Position numbers and translations under genes: made by a program | Shown: positions 9,093-16,885 of the stretch, in pieces | How the letters are laid out: each line of letters begins with the position of its first letter | How positions within the stretch are numbered: the first letter of the stretch is position 1 | Source: Prolixibacteraceae bacterium | Lineage (GTDB): Bacteria; Bacteroidota; Bacteroidia; Bacteroidales; Prolixibacteraceae | Direction: 5' to 3' | DNA: 64,000 nucleotides | Assembly (NCBI GenBank): GCA_028282705.1 | Contig: JANQHI010000038.1 | Coordinates: forward strand, 32,495-96,494 | The notes under the pieces: model-generated | Told to the model about the DNA's origin: nothing | The model's input: only the letters and a program-made list of their open reading frames with translations | The model's database searches: none

Positions 9093-9998
9093 ATGGTCAT
9101 TCCTCCTCCCATAAAAAAAGGTGATAAGATAAGGGTTGTTTCCCCTGCCGGAAAAATCCAGGAAGAACATATCCTGCCTGCAATAAATTGGCTTGAAAAT
9201 CAAGGATATGTAGTTGGGCTAGGTAAACATATTTTTAACCAGCACTACCAGTTTGCAGGTACCAAAAAACAAAGGCTTGAAGACTTACAAGCTGCACTTG
9301 ATGACTCTGAAGCATCAGCTATTATTTGCTCGCGTGGAGGCTATGGGGCTGTGCAAATAGTTGAACAATTAGATTTTACAACTTTTAAAAAACACCCTAA
9401 ATGGCTGGTTGGATTCAGTGATATTACTCTTTTGCACAGTTACCTAAACAACCTTGGGTATGTTTCCATCCATGGTGTAATGCCACGTTACTTTTTAGTG
9501 GAATCAGGAGAGCCTTCCCAAAACCTGCTGGCTTTGTTTAATGTGCTAACCAACCAAAAAATTTCCTTTTCAGTTAAGGCTAATCCTTTCAACAAAATGG
9601 GCATAGCTGAAGGGAAACTGGTTGGAGGAAACTTGTCAATCATAGGAAGCTTAATGGGTACTTCCCTGGATATTGATATGGATGGCTGCATCCTTTTTAT
9701 TGAAGATATAAATGAATACCTATATAAAATTGACCGCCTGATGCACCAATTAAAATTAAGTAGTAAATTAAAATTACTGAAAGGGTTGGTGATAGGAAGT
9801 TTTACTGGCATGCAGGATAACAAAACCCCTTTTGGGAAAACTGCCTGGGAGATTATCAGTGAAGCAGTTGGTGAATATAATTACCCTGTCCTGTTTGGTT
9901 TCCCTGCTGGGCATGATGCTGAAAACCTACCCCTTCTGCTTGGTGCTAAATATAAACTGGAAGTTACTGCTGAAGTTTCTAACTTAACCCTGAAATAA
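9093..9998 (+). CDS. ldcA: LD-carboxypeptidase, peptidase family S66
   Basis: A 301-residue enzyme of the S66 family that removes the terminal D-Ala from murein tetrapeptides during cell-wall recycling. The Ser-Glu-His triad is visible: Ser109 in GFSDIT, Glu204 in LFIEDINEY, His274 in FGFPAGHDAEN. The ICSRGGYGA segment near residue 80 is also typical. No signal peptide, consistent with a cytoplasmic recycling enzyme. A TTTG-N19-TACTTTTA arrangement ends just before the start codon region. The stop codon overlaps the start of the next gene by one base (TAATG), suggesting translational coupling with yraN. Confidence 0.94.
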   Translation: MVIPPPIKKGDKIRVVSPAGKIQEEHILPAINWLENQGYVVGLGKHIFNQHYQFAGTKKQRLEDLQAALDDSEASAIICSRGGYGAVQIVEQLDFTTFKKHPKWLVGFSDITLLHSYLNNLGYVSIHGVMPRYFLVESGEPSQNLLALFNVLTNQKISFSVKANPFNKMGIAEGKLVGGNLSIIGSLMGTSLDIDMDGCILFIEDINEYLYKIDRLMHQLKLSSKLKLLKGLVIGSFTGMQDNKTPFGKTAWEIISEAVGEYNYPVLFGFPAGHDAENLPLLLGAKYKLEVTAEVSNLTLK

Positions 9999-10360
9999 TG
10001 GCTACCAAGCAGGAAATTGGTAAAAAAGGAGAAGACCTGGCTGTTTTATACCTGGCTAACTTGGGATATAAAATTGTAACCAGGAACTGGCACTTTGGGC
10101 ATAAAGAGCTTGACATTATTGCCAAAGATGGGGATATGTTGGTAATTGTTGAAGTAAAATCAGTTACTGGTTTACGTTTTGAGCACCCTTCAGAAGCAGT
10201 TACAAAACAGAAGATCAGGCATATTATTGATGCTGCTGAAGCATACATCCTTGAAAAAGAAATGGATTGTGAAACACGTTTTGATGTGGTTACTGTTATT
10301 TTCTGGAAAGAAGGCCATGAGCTGGAACATTTTAAAGATGCCTTCTATCCCACATTGTAA
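9998..10360 (+). CDS. YraN/UPF0102 family protein, nuclease-like fold
   Basis: A 120-residue member of UPF0102, with an endonuclease-like (Holliday-resolvase-type) fold. The signature is clear: GKKGEDLAVLYLANLGYKI, then LDIIAKDGDMLVIVEVKS with the acidic residues and EVK of a PD-(D/E)xK-like site, and KIRHIIDAAEAYI. Function in the family is unsettled. Coupled to ldcA by a one-base overlap. Confidence 0.92.
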   Translation: MATKQEIGKKGEDLAVLYLANLGYKIVTRNWHFGHKELDIIAKDGDMLVIVEVKSVTGLRFEHPSEAVTKQKIRHIIDAAEAYILEKEMDCETRFDVVTVIFWKEGHELEHFKDAFYPTL

Positions 10361-10411
10361 TCATTTTGAAATTCCATCTTTTCCCATAAATTTATACCAA
10401 ATTTTCAGCTG

Positions 10412-10765
10412 ATGAATATTGAAGAATTAAGGAACTTTTGCCTATCATTAAAAGGTACTTCTGAAGGGTTTCCATTTGATGAAGAAACCCTGGTATTCAA
10501 AGTAATGGGTAAAATGTTTTGCCTAACTGGCCTTGAGGGTGAGTTTGAGGTTAACCTGAAGAATGACCCTGAAAAGAACATCCAGCTAAGGGAAGAATAC
10601 CCTGTGGTTATGCCTGGCTACCACATGAATAAAAAACACTGGAATACTGTTAAAATTGATGGGACATTAAAAACAGAACTAGTCAAAAACTGGGTTGTTG
10701 AATCATATGAGTTGGTTGTTAAAGGGTTGACAAAAAAACAAAAAGAAGAGTTAAAGGATTTATAA
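10412..10765 (+). CDS. MmcQ/YjbR family protein
   Basis: A 117-residue protein of the MmcQ/YjbR family (CyaY-like fold, sometimes called DNA-binding). Recognisable are the opening LRNFCLSLKGTSEGFPFDEETLVFKVMGKMF and the MPGYHMNKKHWNTVKIDGTL segment. TAAATTTA about 25 bp upstream is a possible -7 element. It starts 51 bp after yraN and sits 10 bp before the C1 peptidase gene, so the three may be co-transcribed. Physiological role unknown. Confidence 0.9.
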   Translation: MNIEELRNFCLSLKGTSEGFPFDEETLVFKVMGKMFCLTGLEGEFEVNLKNDPEKNIQLREEYPVVMPGYHMNKKHWNTVKIDGTLKTELVKNWVVESYELVVKGLTKKQKEELKDL

Positions 10766-10775
10766 AAATCAAAAT

Positions 10776-11861
10776 ATGGTTAGGATTTTAAAAATAGTTG
10801 TAGCAGGGATACTTGCTTTTGGGGTACAAAACTCTTTTGGTAAAAAAGTTGGGAAGGTAGATATCCAGGATGAAATTGTCCTGAGTCATACTACTGTAAA
10901 AAGCCAGGGAAGCACCGGTACTTGTTGGAGTTTTGCCACTACCAGCTTCCTGGAATCAGAGTTGATTAGGATGGGGAAAGGCGAATTTGACTTATCAGAA
11001 ATGTATTTTGTAAGCCATGCTTACCTTAATAAATCAAGGCTTTATATGTATTTACATGGCAAGTCAAATTTCAGCCAGGGAGGCCAGGCCCATGATGTAA
11101 TTGACGTAATAAGGCAAAAAGGGATTGTTACTGACAAATCATACCCTGGGGTAAAAACAGAAGGGAGGTTTTCTCACAAAACATTAATGAAAGCATTGAA
11201 AGCTGAAGTAGAGAAAACCAATAAAAAAAGAAACTTCAGTTATAATGAAGACACAGATATACAACCTGTTATAAATAATTTCATTGGGCGTTTCCCAAAA
11301 AATTTCAAATGGGAAGGAGAAAAGTATGATGCCCGTTCTTTCACTTCCTTTCTTGAAATAAACCCTGATGATTATATTGAATTAACCTCCTACTCACACC
11401 ATCCTTTTTACTCCAAATTTATCCTGGAAGTACCTGATAACTGGTCAAACAGCATGTACTATAATTTACCCATTGACAAGTTAATGGAAGTAATGAAATA
11501 CTCTATTGAAAATGGGTTTACAGTTTGCTGGGATGGTGATACCAGTGAAAAAACATTTGAACACAAAAAAGGGTTGGCTGACCTTCCTTCAAAATTTATT
11601 GGTGTTATTAACCAGGACCTTAGGCAAGAAACCTTCCTGAACAGGAAAACCACAGATGACCACCTGATGCATATAGTGGGCTTGGCCAAGGATGAAAATG
11701 GGCGCCTATATTTCAATACAAAAAACTCATGGGGTACAAAAAGCAATAAGCTGGATGGTATGCTCTACATGTCTGAGGATTATGTGATGTTGAAAACAGT
11801 TGCCATCATGGTACATAAAAATGCTATCCCTAAAGAAATTGCAAAAAAACTACATCTGTAA
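10776..11861 (+). CDS. Exported C1 family peptidase (aminopeptidase C/bleomycin hydrolase type)
   Basis: A 361-residue papain-fold cysteine peptidase. The N-terminus (MVRILKIVVAGILAFGVQNS) is a signal peptide, so the enzyme probably acts in the periplasm or outside. Catalytic residues are in place: Gln44 and Cys50 in QGSTGTCWSFA, His299 in HLMHIVGL, Asn317 in KNSWGT. The SFLESELIRMG and HDVIDVIRQKGIV segments match bleomycin hydrolase/PepC rather than plain papain. It is shorter than the cytosolic PepC hexamer subunit (about 450). Its stop overlaps the next start by one base. Confidence 0.92.
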   Translation: MVRILKIVVAGILAFGVQNSFGKKVGKVDIQDEIVLSHTTVKSQGSTGTCWSFATTSFLESELIRMGKGEFDLSEMYFVSHAYLNKSRLYMYLHGKSNFSQGGQAHDVIDVIRQKGIVTDKSYPGVKTEGRFSHKTLMKALKAEVEKTNKKRNFSYNEDTDIQPVINNFIGRFPKNFKWEGEKYDARSFTSFLEINPDDYIELTSYSHHPFYSKFILEVPDNWSNSMYYNLPIDKLMEVMKYSIENGFTVCWDGDTSEKTFEHKKGLADLPSKFIGVINQDLRQETFLNRKTTDDHLMHIVGLAKDENGRLYFNTKNSWGTKSNKLDGMLYMSEDYVMLKTVAIMVHKNAIPKEIAKKLHL

Positions 11862-12076
11862 TGATAGAATTCCAGCTTAAAAGTGAATACATTGAATTGG
11901 TAAAGTTGTTAAAAACCCTTGGGATAAGTGAAACAGGAGGCCATGCAAAAATACTGGTTGGTGAAGGTGAGGTAAGACTGAATGGTACTATTGAAACCAG
12001 AAAAAGGGCTAAACTGAGGGAAGGTGATATTATTGAGGTGTTTGAAGAAAAAATTAAAATCCTGCCAAAAAAATAA
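11861..12076 (+). CDS. Small S4-domain RNA-binding protein
   Basis: A 71-residue protein that is essentially one S4 domain: KLLKTLGISETGGHAKILVGEGEVRLNGTIETRKRAKLREGDII. Like YbcJ/YaaA it probably binds structured RNA. Its ATG overlaps the peptidase stop (TAATG), indicating coupling. The stop codon is inside the first arm of the following hairpin. Confidence 0.93.
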   Translation: MIEFQLKSEYIELVKLLKTLGISETGGHAKILVGEGEVRLNGTIETRKRAKLREGDIIEVFEEKIKILPKK

Positions 12077-12096
12077 GGAACCTGAACAGGTTCCTT
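12075..12096. terminator. Hairpin overlapping the S4 gene stop codon
   Basis: Perfect arms AAGGAACC/GGTTCCTT with loop TGAACA begin within the TAA stop. Only a weak T-run follows on either strand, so it may act for both convergent genes. Confidence 0.65.
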
Positions 12097-12116
12097 ATGT
12101 GCAGATTTTTCATAGA

Positions 12117-12377
12117 TTAGTTTGCAAAATAATATTGCGTTACCAGTGATAATGTATCATTCACACTTCTCAGCTGGTTTAAATCTTCATCCTTAAATGT
12201 TACTTTGAAAATATTCTCCAAATAAAAAGTAAATATTTTCCAATCTATAGCATCAAAATTAAGGTCTTCTTTATAGTAGGCTTCCAGGTTTATGTCTTCT
12301 TTCTGAACTCCAGTTTTCCGTAAAACACGGTAAAGATTCCTTCTGATTGTTTTATTTTCCATATTCATTTTTTGCAT
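12117..12377 (-). CDS. Acyl-carrier-protein-like protein without the phosphopantetheine serine
   Basis: An 86-residue protein whose pattern follows ACP: a first helix, then YYKEDLNFDAIDWKIFTFYLENIF and the acidic KDEDLNQLRSVNDTLSLV. In true ACPs the second helix starts with DSL or DSx, whose Ser carries the prosthetic arm. Here the site reads NFDAIDW, Ala instead of Ser, so it cannot be loaded in the usual way. Three possible ATG codons (12377, 12368, 12362) lie close together; AGGAAAG precedes the first. No fatty-acid or polyketide gene is adjacent. The ACP likeness is inferred from pattern and length only. Confidence 0.65.
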   Translation of the reverse strand: MQKMNMENKTIRRNLYRVLRKTGVQKEDINLEAYYKEDLNFDAIDWKIFTFYLENIFKVTFKDEDLNQLRSVNDTLSLVTQYYFAN

Positions 12378-12533
12378 TTATCTTTCCTGTTTCCTGCTTT
12401 AATTAAAAATTGAACATGTGAATATTTCATTCAAATATAAAAATATTTCAAAAATAGTACACATTAAATTAACAGAAAATAACCTCAAGATATTGTGTTT
12501 TAATTATTTTGTAATGTAAAGACAGCTATTTCC

Positions 12534-13073
12534 CTACTTGGTTGCAACAAAATCCCCTTTTAATAAGCTGTATATTTCCAGGTTCAGGAAATGGGCACCA
12601 TGCCTCTCCCCTTGCCTTTCAATTCCTTCAAACTGAAAGCTGATCCTTTTAGGTATATTAGCACTTTTTATGTTGCCTTCAGCAGTCTTTATTTGTATCC
12701 TGTTCAATTTCTTTTCATTGAAACCATGAGCTACCAACTCATGCACACAACTGGTCATGATACCTTTTCCTTGCATATTTTCACATAACCAATACCCAAT
12801 TTCTGCTTTTTGGTTCACTGTGTCTATTTCTTTATAACCTATTAAACCAGCAAATTGGTTTTTATGCCAAACCACAAATACCTCATCCCTGCTTGAAGCC
12901 TGAATACTGCAAATAAAACCTGTGGTATCTTCAACTTTTTGGGTTAGGGGTACAAAAGGAAGCCATTTCCCTAAAAAATCGCGGTTACTATTGATAGCAT
13001 TATAAATTATTTCAGTATGCTTTAACTTTAGTTTTTCAAGCTTTGTTTTTTCATCTACTGAAAGGTATTCCAT
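12534..13073 (-). CDS. GNAT acetyltransferase, RimL/YdaF type
   Basis: A 179-residue acetyltransferase of the GNAT superfamily, closest in pattern to RimL/YdaF enzymes that acetylate ribosomal-protein N-termini or small amines. Visible: NRDFLGKWLPFV at the N-terminus, AEIGYWLCENMQGKGIMTSCV (motif A, acetyl-CoA pyrophosphate loop QGKGI) and NRIQIKTAEGNIKSANIPKR leading to FEGIERQGER. Monocistronic. Substrate not predictable. Confidence 0.9.
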   Translation of the reverse strand: MEYLSVDEKTKLEKLKLKHTEIIYNAINSNRDFLGKWLPFVPLTQKVEDTTGFICSIQASSRDEVFVVWHKNQFAGLIGYKEIDTVNQKAEIGYWLCENMQGKGIMTSCVHELVAHGFNEKKLNRIQIKTAEGNIKSANIPKRISFQFEGIERQGERHGAHFLNLEIYSLLKGDFVATK

Positions 13074-13168
13074 AGTGCCATGATTTATTCACCTTCTAAT
13101 TTACTGTTTATTGTCCACATATGTTGAAAGCCTGAATAAACTATTGCATGATAAAAAGGTTTGATTGT

Positions 13169-13176
13169 TATATTTG
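13169..13176 (+). promoter_or_regulatory. Putative -7 element TATATTTG of the cyclophilin operon
   Basis: Exact TAnnTTTG match 31 bp upstream of the first cyclophilin start. Confidence 0.5.
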
Positions 13177-13207
13177 TTAGAAATTTAATTTTATTAAAGA
13201 GGATATA

Positions 13208-14029
13208 ATGAACAAATTAGCCAGTATTTTGATTCTTCTGATTTCTGTTACGATCTTTTCATGCAGCAATGCTGAAGAAAAAGGTAGGAAAAAGGTTTTG
13301 ATCAGCACCAATATGGGCGACATGGTGGTTGAACTATATGATGAAACACCCCTCCATAGGGACAATTTCATAAAACTTGCTAATGAAGGGTTTTATGAAG
13401 GAGTCCTTTTCCATAGGGTTATTAAAGGATTTATGATACAGGCTGGTGACCCAAATTCTGTAAATGCAGGACCAGCCAAAAGGCTGGGTAGTGGAGGTCC
13501 AGGCTATACCATTGAAGCTGAAATCAATAAACAGTTTTTCCATAAAAAAGGAGCACTATCAGCAGCTCGCCAGGGTGACCAGGTAAATCCTGAAAAACGC
13601 TCAAGTGGTTCACAGTTCTATATTGTACAGGGAGCACCTTTAACTGATGGGGCTATGGATACTTTGTTGATGAAAATGAATGGGAGGCTGAAAAAATCAA
13701 TTTTCCAACAATGTATCAGTAAAGAACAAACTGCATTAAATAAATTGAGAAGTGAAGGCAAACAGGCTGAATTTAACATGAAAGCAGCAGAGATTAGGGA
13801 AACTGCAGATTCACTTTTCAGGGCAGCACCTAAAAAAAACATCCCTGAAGAGCACAAACAGGTTTACAGGGAAATTGGTGGATACCCCTCATTAGATGAT
13901 AATTACACAGTATTTGGGGAAGTAGTAGAAGGGCTTGATATAATTGATAAAATTGCTGCTGTTGAAACTGGCAAGTTTGACAGGCCTGTAGAAAATATGT
14001 TAATCAAAAAAGTGGAAGTATTGAAATGA
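13208..14029 (+). CDS. Peptidyl-prolyl isomerase (cyclophilin), lipoprotein, copy 1
   Basis: A 273-residue cyclophilin catalysing proline cis-trans isomerisation, tethered by a lipid: lipobox IFSC with Cys19. The domain runs from about residue 33 (KVLISTNMGDMVVELYDETPLHRDNF) through FHRVIKGFMIQAGDP and GSQFYIVQG to YTVFGEVVEGLDIIDKIA. The catalytic Arg (HRVI) and Gln (SQFY) are present. A charged helical insert of about 65 residues (145-215) splits the domain before the EEHKQVYREIGGYPSLD segment, common in Bacteroidota homologues. First of three co-directional cyclophilin genes; overlaps the next by four bases (ATGA). Confidence 0.95.
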   Translation: MNKLASILILLISVTIFSCSNAEEKGRKKVLISTNMGDMVVELYDETPLHRDNFIKLANEGFYEGVLFHRVIKGFMIQAGDPNSVNAGPAKRLGSGGPGYTIEAEINKQFFHKKGALSAARQGDQVNPEKRSSGSQFYIVQGAPLTDGAMDTLLMKMNGRLKKSIFQQCISKEQTALNKLRSEGKQAEFNMKAAEIRETADSLFRAAPKKNIPEEHKQVYREIGGYPSLDDNYTVFGEVVEGLDIIDKIAAVETGKFDRPVENMLIKKVEVLK

Positions 14030-14844
14030 TTGCATGGGCAAAAAAGGTATTAATTTTCATCTTTTTCATTGTTGCTTACCACAATACAACAGCACAGGGG
14101 AACATTGTTTTGATATCTACCAACTATGGTGATATGAAATTCAGCCTTTATGATGATACCCCAAAACACAGGGATGCCTTTCTTGACCTGGCTTATGAAG
14201 GTTATTATGATGGAACCCTTTTTTACAGGGTAATCCAGGATTTCCTGATACAGGGAGGGTCAAAAAGTTCAAAAAATGCACCCCCTGGAAAAATGATTGG
14301 GTATGGTGACCCTGACAAAACTGTGGATGATGAAATACTGCCCCACTATTTCCATAAAAAAGGGGCTTTGTGTGCCCCACGCCAACCTGATGAAAAAAAC
14401 CCTTTTAAACAATCTGATATTTCACAGTTTTATATTGTTAAAGGAAATGTCTTCACGGCAGGGCAGATTGATACCATGGAGCTTGCAGTTAACAGGCCCA
14501 TTAAAAACAGGATCATAAAAAGGTATATGAATGATGAAGTAAGGGCTGAACTGAAAAAACTAAAAGAAGAAAAAAGGGTTGCAGAATTTCGTGCCATAGC
14601 CAACAGGGTAAAAGAGAACATTGAAACTGATTTTAACCTTGCCCAGGGGGTATTGAAATTTTCACCTGAACAAAGGGAAGCCTACACTACCATAGGTGGT
14701 TACCCAGACCTGGATGGCAAGTATACCATTTTTGGTGAATGCATCTCTGGTTTTGAAGTAATTGATAAAATTGCAGCTTTAAAAACAGATGCCAACCACA
14801 GGCCTTATAATGATGTGAAAATTACAGTCAAGATATTAAAGTAG
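14026..14844 (+). CDS. Peptidyl-prolyl isomerase (cyclophilin), exported, copy 2
   Basis: A 272-residue paralogue of the preceding gene, with a cleavable signal peptide (core VLIFIFFIVAYHN, cleavage near TTAQG) and no lipobox, so it is likely soluble in the periplasm. The cyclophilin core is recognisable (NYGDMKFSLYDDTPKHRDAF, RVIQDFLIQGGS, SQFYIVKG, YTIFGECISGFEVIDKIA). The His preceding the catalytic Arg is Tyr here (FYRVI). It carries the same charged helical insert as copy 1. Start overlaps copy 1; copy 3 follows after 5 bp. Confidence 0.94.
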   Translation: MIAWAKKVLIFIFFIVAYHNTTAQGNIVLISTNYGDMKFSLYDDTPKHRDAFLDLAYEGYYDGTLFYRVIQDFLIQGGSKSSKNAPPGKMIGYGDPDKTVDDEILPHYFHKKGALCAPRQPDEKNPFKQSDISQFYIVKGNVFTAGQIDTMELAVNRPIKNRIIKRYMNDEVRAELKKLKEEKRVAEFRAIANRVKENIETDFNLAQGVLKFSPEQREAYTTIGGYPDLDGKYTIFGECISGFEVIDKIAALKTDANHRPYNDVKITVKILK

Positions 14845-14849
14845 TTGCT

Positions 14850-16169
14850 ATGAGAGCCATATTGCCCATATTGCTTGCTGTTATATTTTATTCTTGTGGT
14901 AGTCCTGCCAAAGAAAAAAAGGCAGAAACAAAACCACCTGCCAAAACCACGCAAAATAAAAATACTGAATGGGCAAAAGTGGTTCCTTCCATTGTCAAAA
15001 TTGAAACTTTTGATAACAACAGGATTTTAGAAACAGGGCAGGGGTTTTTTGTGGCAGAAAACCTGGTTGCTACCAAATTTTCACTGGTAAGCAAAGCCAA
15101 CAGGGCAGTTGTAACCCCCCTTAATGAAACCCAAAAGTTCAACATCAAGGGTTATGTGGCTATGAACAGGATCAATGACCTGGTTATCTTGGAAGTAGAA
15201 GGAGTAACCAGGGAGCCTATCCAGCTATATACCAAGCCAGCACCCAATACAGCCAAATCATTTTACATCACCAGGCCACAATCAAACACAATCCCATTGA
15301 GGGCAGGGAAAGTATTAAGCCTTTCCAATGTAAAGGGCACCAGGCTTTACAGGATTACAAACAGGATCACAAAAGGGTCATTTGGCACACCTGTTTTTCT
15401 TTCAAACAGGAAAGTTATTGGGATAGGTTTTTCTGAAACTGTAAATTATGAATTGCAAGCCCTGGCAATACCTGCACAATTTATTGAAGAACTGCTGAAT
15501 AAAAAATTTCCTGAAGCCCAAACCCTGGAAAGTTTGCGTACAACCAGCAATAAAAAAATAGCAGAAGAAAACAGCAAAATAAAAGGGATGCTTATTGAAA
15601 CTGACATGGGCAATATTAGGATCAGGCTTTTCAATGAAACTGCTGAGTACAGAGACAATTTTATCAAGTTGGTAAAAGAGCATTATTATGACAGCCTTTT
15701 GATACACAGGGTCATCCATGGATTTGGCATCCAATCAGGTGCTGCTGATACCAGGTATGCCACCAAATATGATGTAGTGGGCTGGAAAGGACCGGGCTAT
15801 ACTATCCCTGCCCACATTGTACCTAAGTATTTTCACAAAAGGGGGATGATTGGTTCACCCAGGAAGCCTGACACAAAAAACTCCAGGAGGCGTTCTGATG
15901 GTTCCCAGTTTTATATTGTTTCAGGGAGGAAGTATTCTGACAATGAATTAAATGACCTTGAAGATGCCAATAGTTACGCATTCACAGCAGAGCAAAGGCG
16001 TGTTTACAAAACAATTGGTGGTGCACCCCACATTGATGGTTCTTATACTGTTTTTGGGGAAGTTGTTTCAGGGATGAACCTGGTTGATATTATCTCAAAT
16101 GTGAAGGTAGATAAAGATTTCAGGCCAATAAAAGACATCAGGATAAAGAAAATCACAATTATTAAGTAA
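14850..16169 (+). CDS. Lipoprotein with inactive trypsin-like domain fused to a cyclophilin
   Basis: A 439-residue protein with lipobox FYSC (Cys16). Residues about 40-220 resemble an HtrA/trypsin-fold domain: VVPSIVKIET, GQGFFVAENLVATKFSLV, NDLVILEV, KGSFGTPVFLSNRKVIGIGF, QALAIPAQFIEELL. The Asp of the triad is kept (Asp110), but the His position is Ser (about 78) and the nucleophile in GNSGGP is Phe178 in GSFGTP, so it should not cleave peptides. Residues about 245-439 are a compact cyclophilin domain (IHRVIHGFGIQSG, GSQFYIVSG, YTVFGEVVSG) without the long insert of copies 1 and 2. It may bind substrates rather than cut them. Its 3' end overlaps the convergent HAD gene by 8 bp. Confidence 0.88.
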   Translation: MRAILPILLAVIFYSCGSPAKEKKAETKPPAKTTQNKNTEWAKVVPSIVKIETFDNNRILETGQGFFVAENLVATKFSLVSKANRAVVTPLNETQKFNIKGYVAMNRINDLVILEVEGVTREPIQLYTKPAPNTAKSFYITRPQSNTIPLRAGKVLSLSNVKGTRLYRITNRITKGSFGTPVFLSNRKVIGIGFSETVNYELQALAIPAQFIEELLNKKFPEAQTLESLRTTSNKKIAEENSKIKGMLIETDMGNIRIRLFNETAEYRDNFIKLVKEHYYDSLLIHRVIHGFGIQSGAADTRYATKYDVVGWKGPGYTIPAHIVPKYFHKRGMIGSPRKPDTKNSRRRSDGSQFYIVSGRKYSDNELNDLEDANSYAFTAEQRRVYKTIGGAPHIDGSYTVFGEVVSGMNLVDIISNVKVDKDFRPIKDIRIKKITIIK

Positions 16170-16797
16170 CCCCCACAAATACTTCAGTAATATCCATCCC
16201 GGGCTGAAGCCAAAAAGCCTGCAAGCCAGCTTCACGTGCAGCATTTATGTTTTTCTCCAAGTCATCAATAAACAATGTTTCTTTTGCATTAACCCTGGCA
16301 TCTTTCAACACTTTCAAATAAGAACTTATGCGTGGCTTTGAATTGAAAATCTCATGGGAATAATAGACCTTTTTAAACATTGATTTGAATTCTATCCCAT
16401 GCATGGTATAAAAATCCTCTTCAAACTTTTTGGCATGGATGGCATTGGTATTACTGAACAGGTAAATATTGTATTTGCCATTCAATTTTTTTAATAACTC
16501 AACCCTTTGTGTAGGAATGTCAATAATCATCTGATTCCAGGCTGATGCTATTTCCTTGTCAGTAATGGCAGGATTGTTTAATACTTCCCTGATCTTATCA
16601 TAAAACTCAGTAACAGTCAGTTCCCCATTCTGAAACTCACTGAAAAACTTGTATGAAAAGATTTGTTCTTCATTGATAATGTGTTGGTTTAAGCCCAACA
16701 AATAAAATGCCCTAACACAAGATTTCATATTCAGGTCCAGTAAAACCCCTCCCAGGTCAAAAATGATGTTTTTAATGTTATGTAACCCAACCTCCAT
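16162..16797 (-). CDS. HAD-family hydrolase (YihX-like phosphatase)
   Basis: A 211-residue HAD subfamily IA hydrolase, probably dephosphorylating a small sugar phosphate. Motif I is IIFDLGGVLLDLN (Asp14), with Gly at the second position as in YihX-like enzymes; motif II is LFSNTNAIHA; motif III lysine in SKPRISSY; motif IV LFIDDLEKNINAA. The start is placed at ATG 16797; a TTG three codons earlier (16806) lies closer to an AAGGA box and cannot be excluded. The last 8 bp overlap the end of the cyclophilin fusion gene. Confidence 0.9.
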   Translation of the reverse strand: MEVGLHNIKNIIFDLGGVLLDLNMKSCVRAFYLLGLNQHIINEEQIFSYKFFSEFQNGELTVTEFYDKIREVLNNPAITDKEIASAWNQMIIDIPTQRVELLKKLNGKYNIYLFSNTNAIHAKKFEEDFYTMHGIEFKSMFKKVYYSHEIFNSKPRISSYLKVLKDARVNAKETLFIDDLEKNINAAREAGLQAFWLQPGMDITEVFVGVT

Positions 16798-16885
16798 GAT
16801 GCCCAAATATCCTTATAAGTTGAAAATAAATTACGTTTAAAAGTGTACTTTTATGTGCGCAAATTAAAAATTTAAATTTATATCC

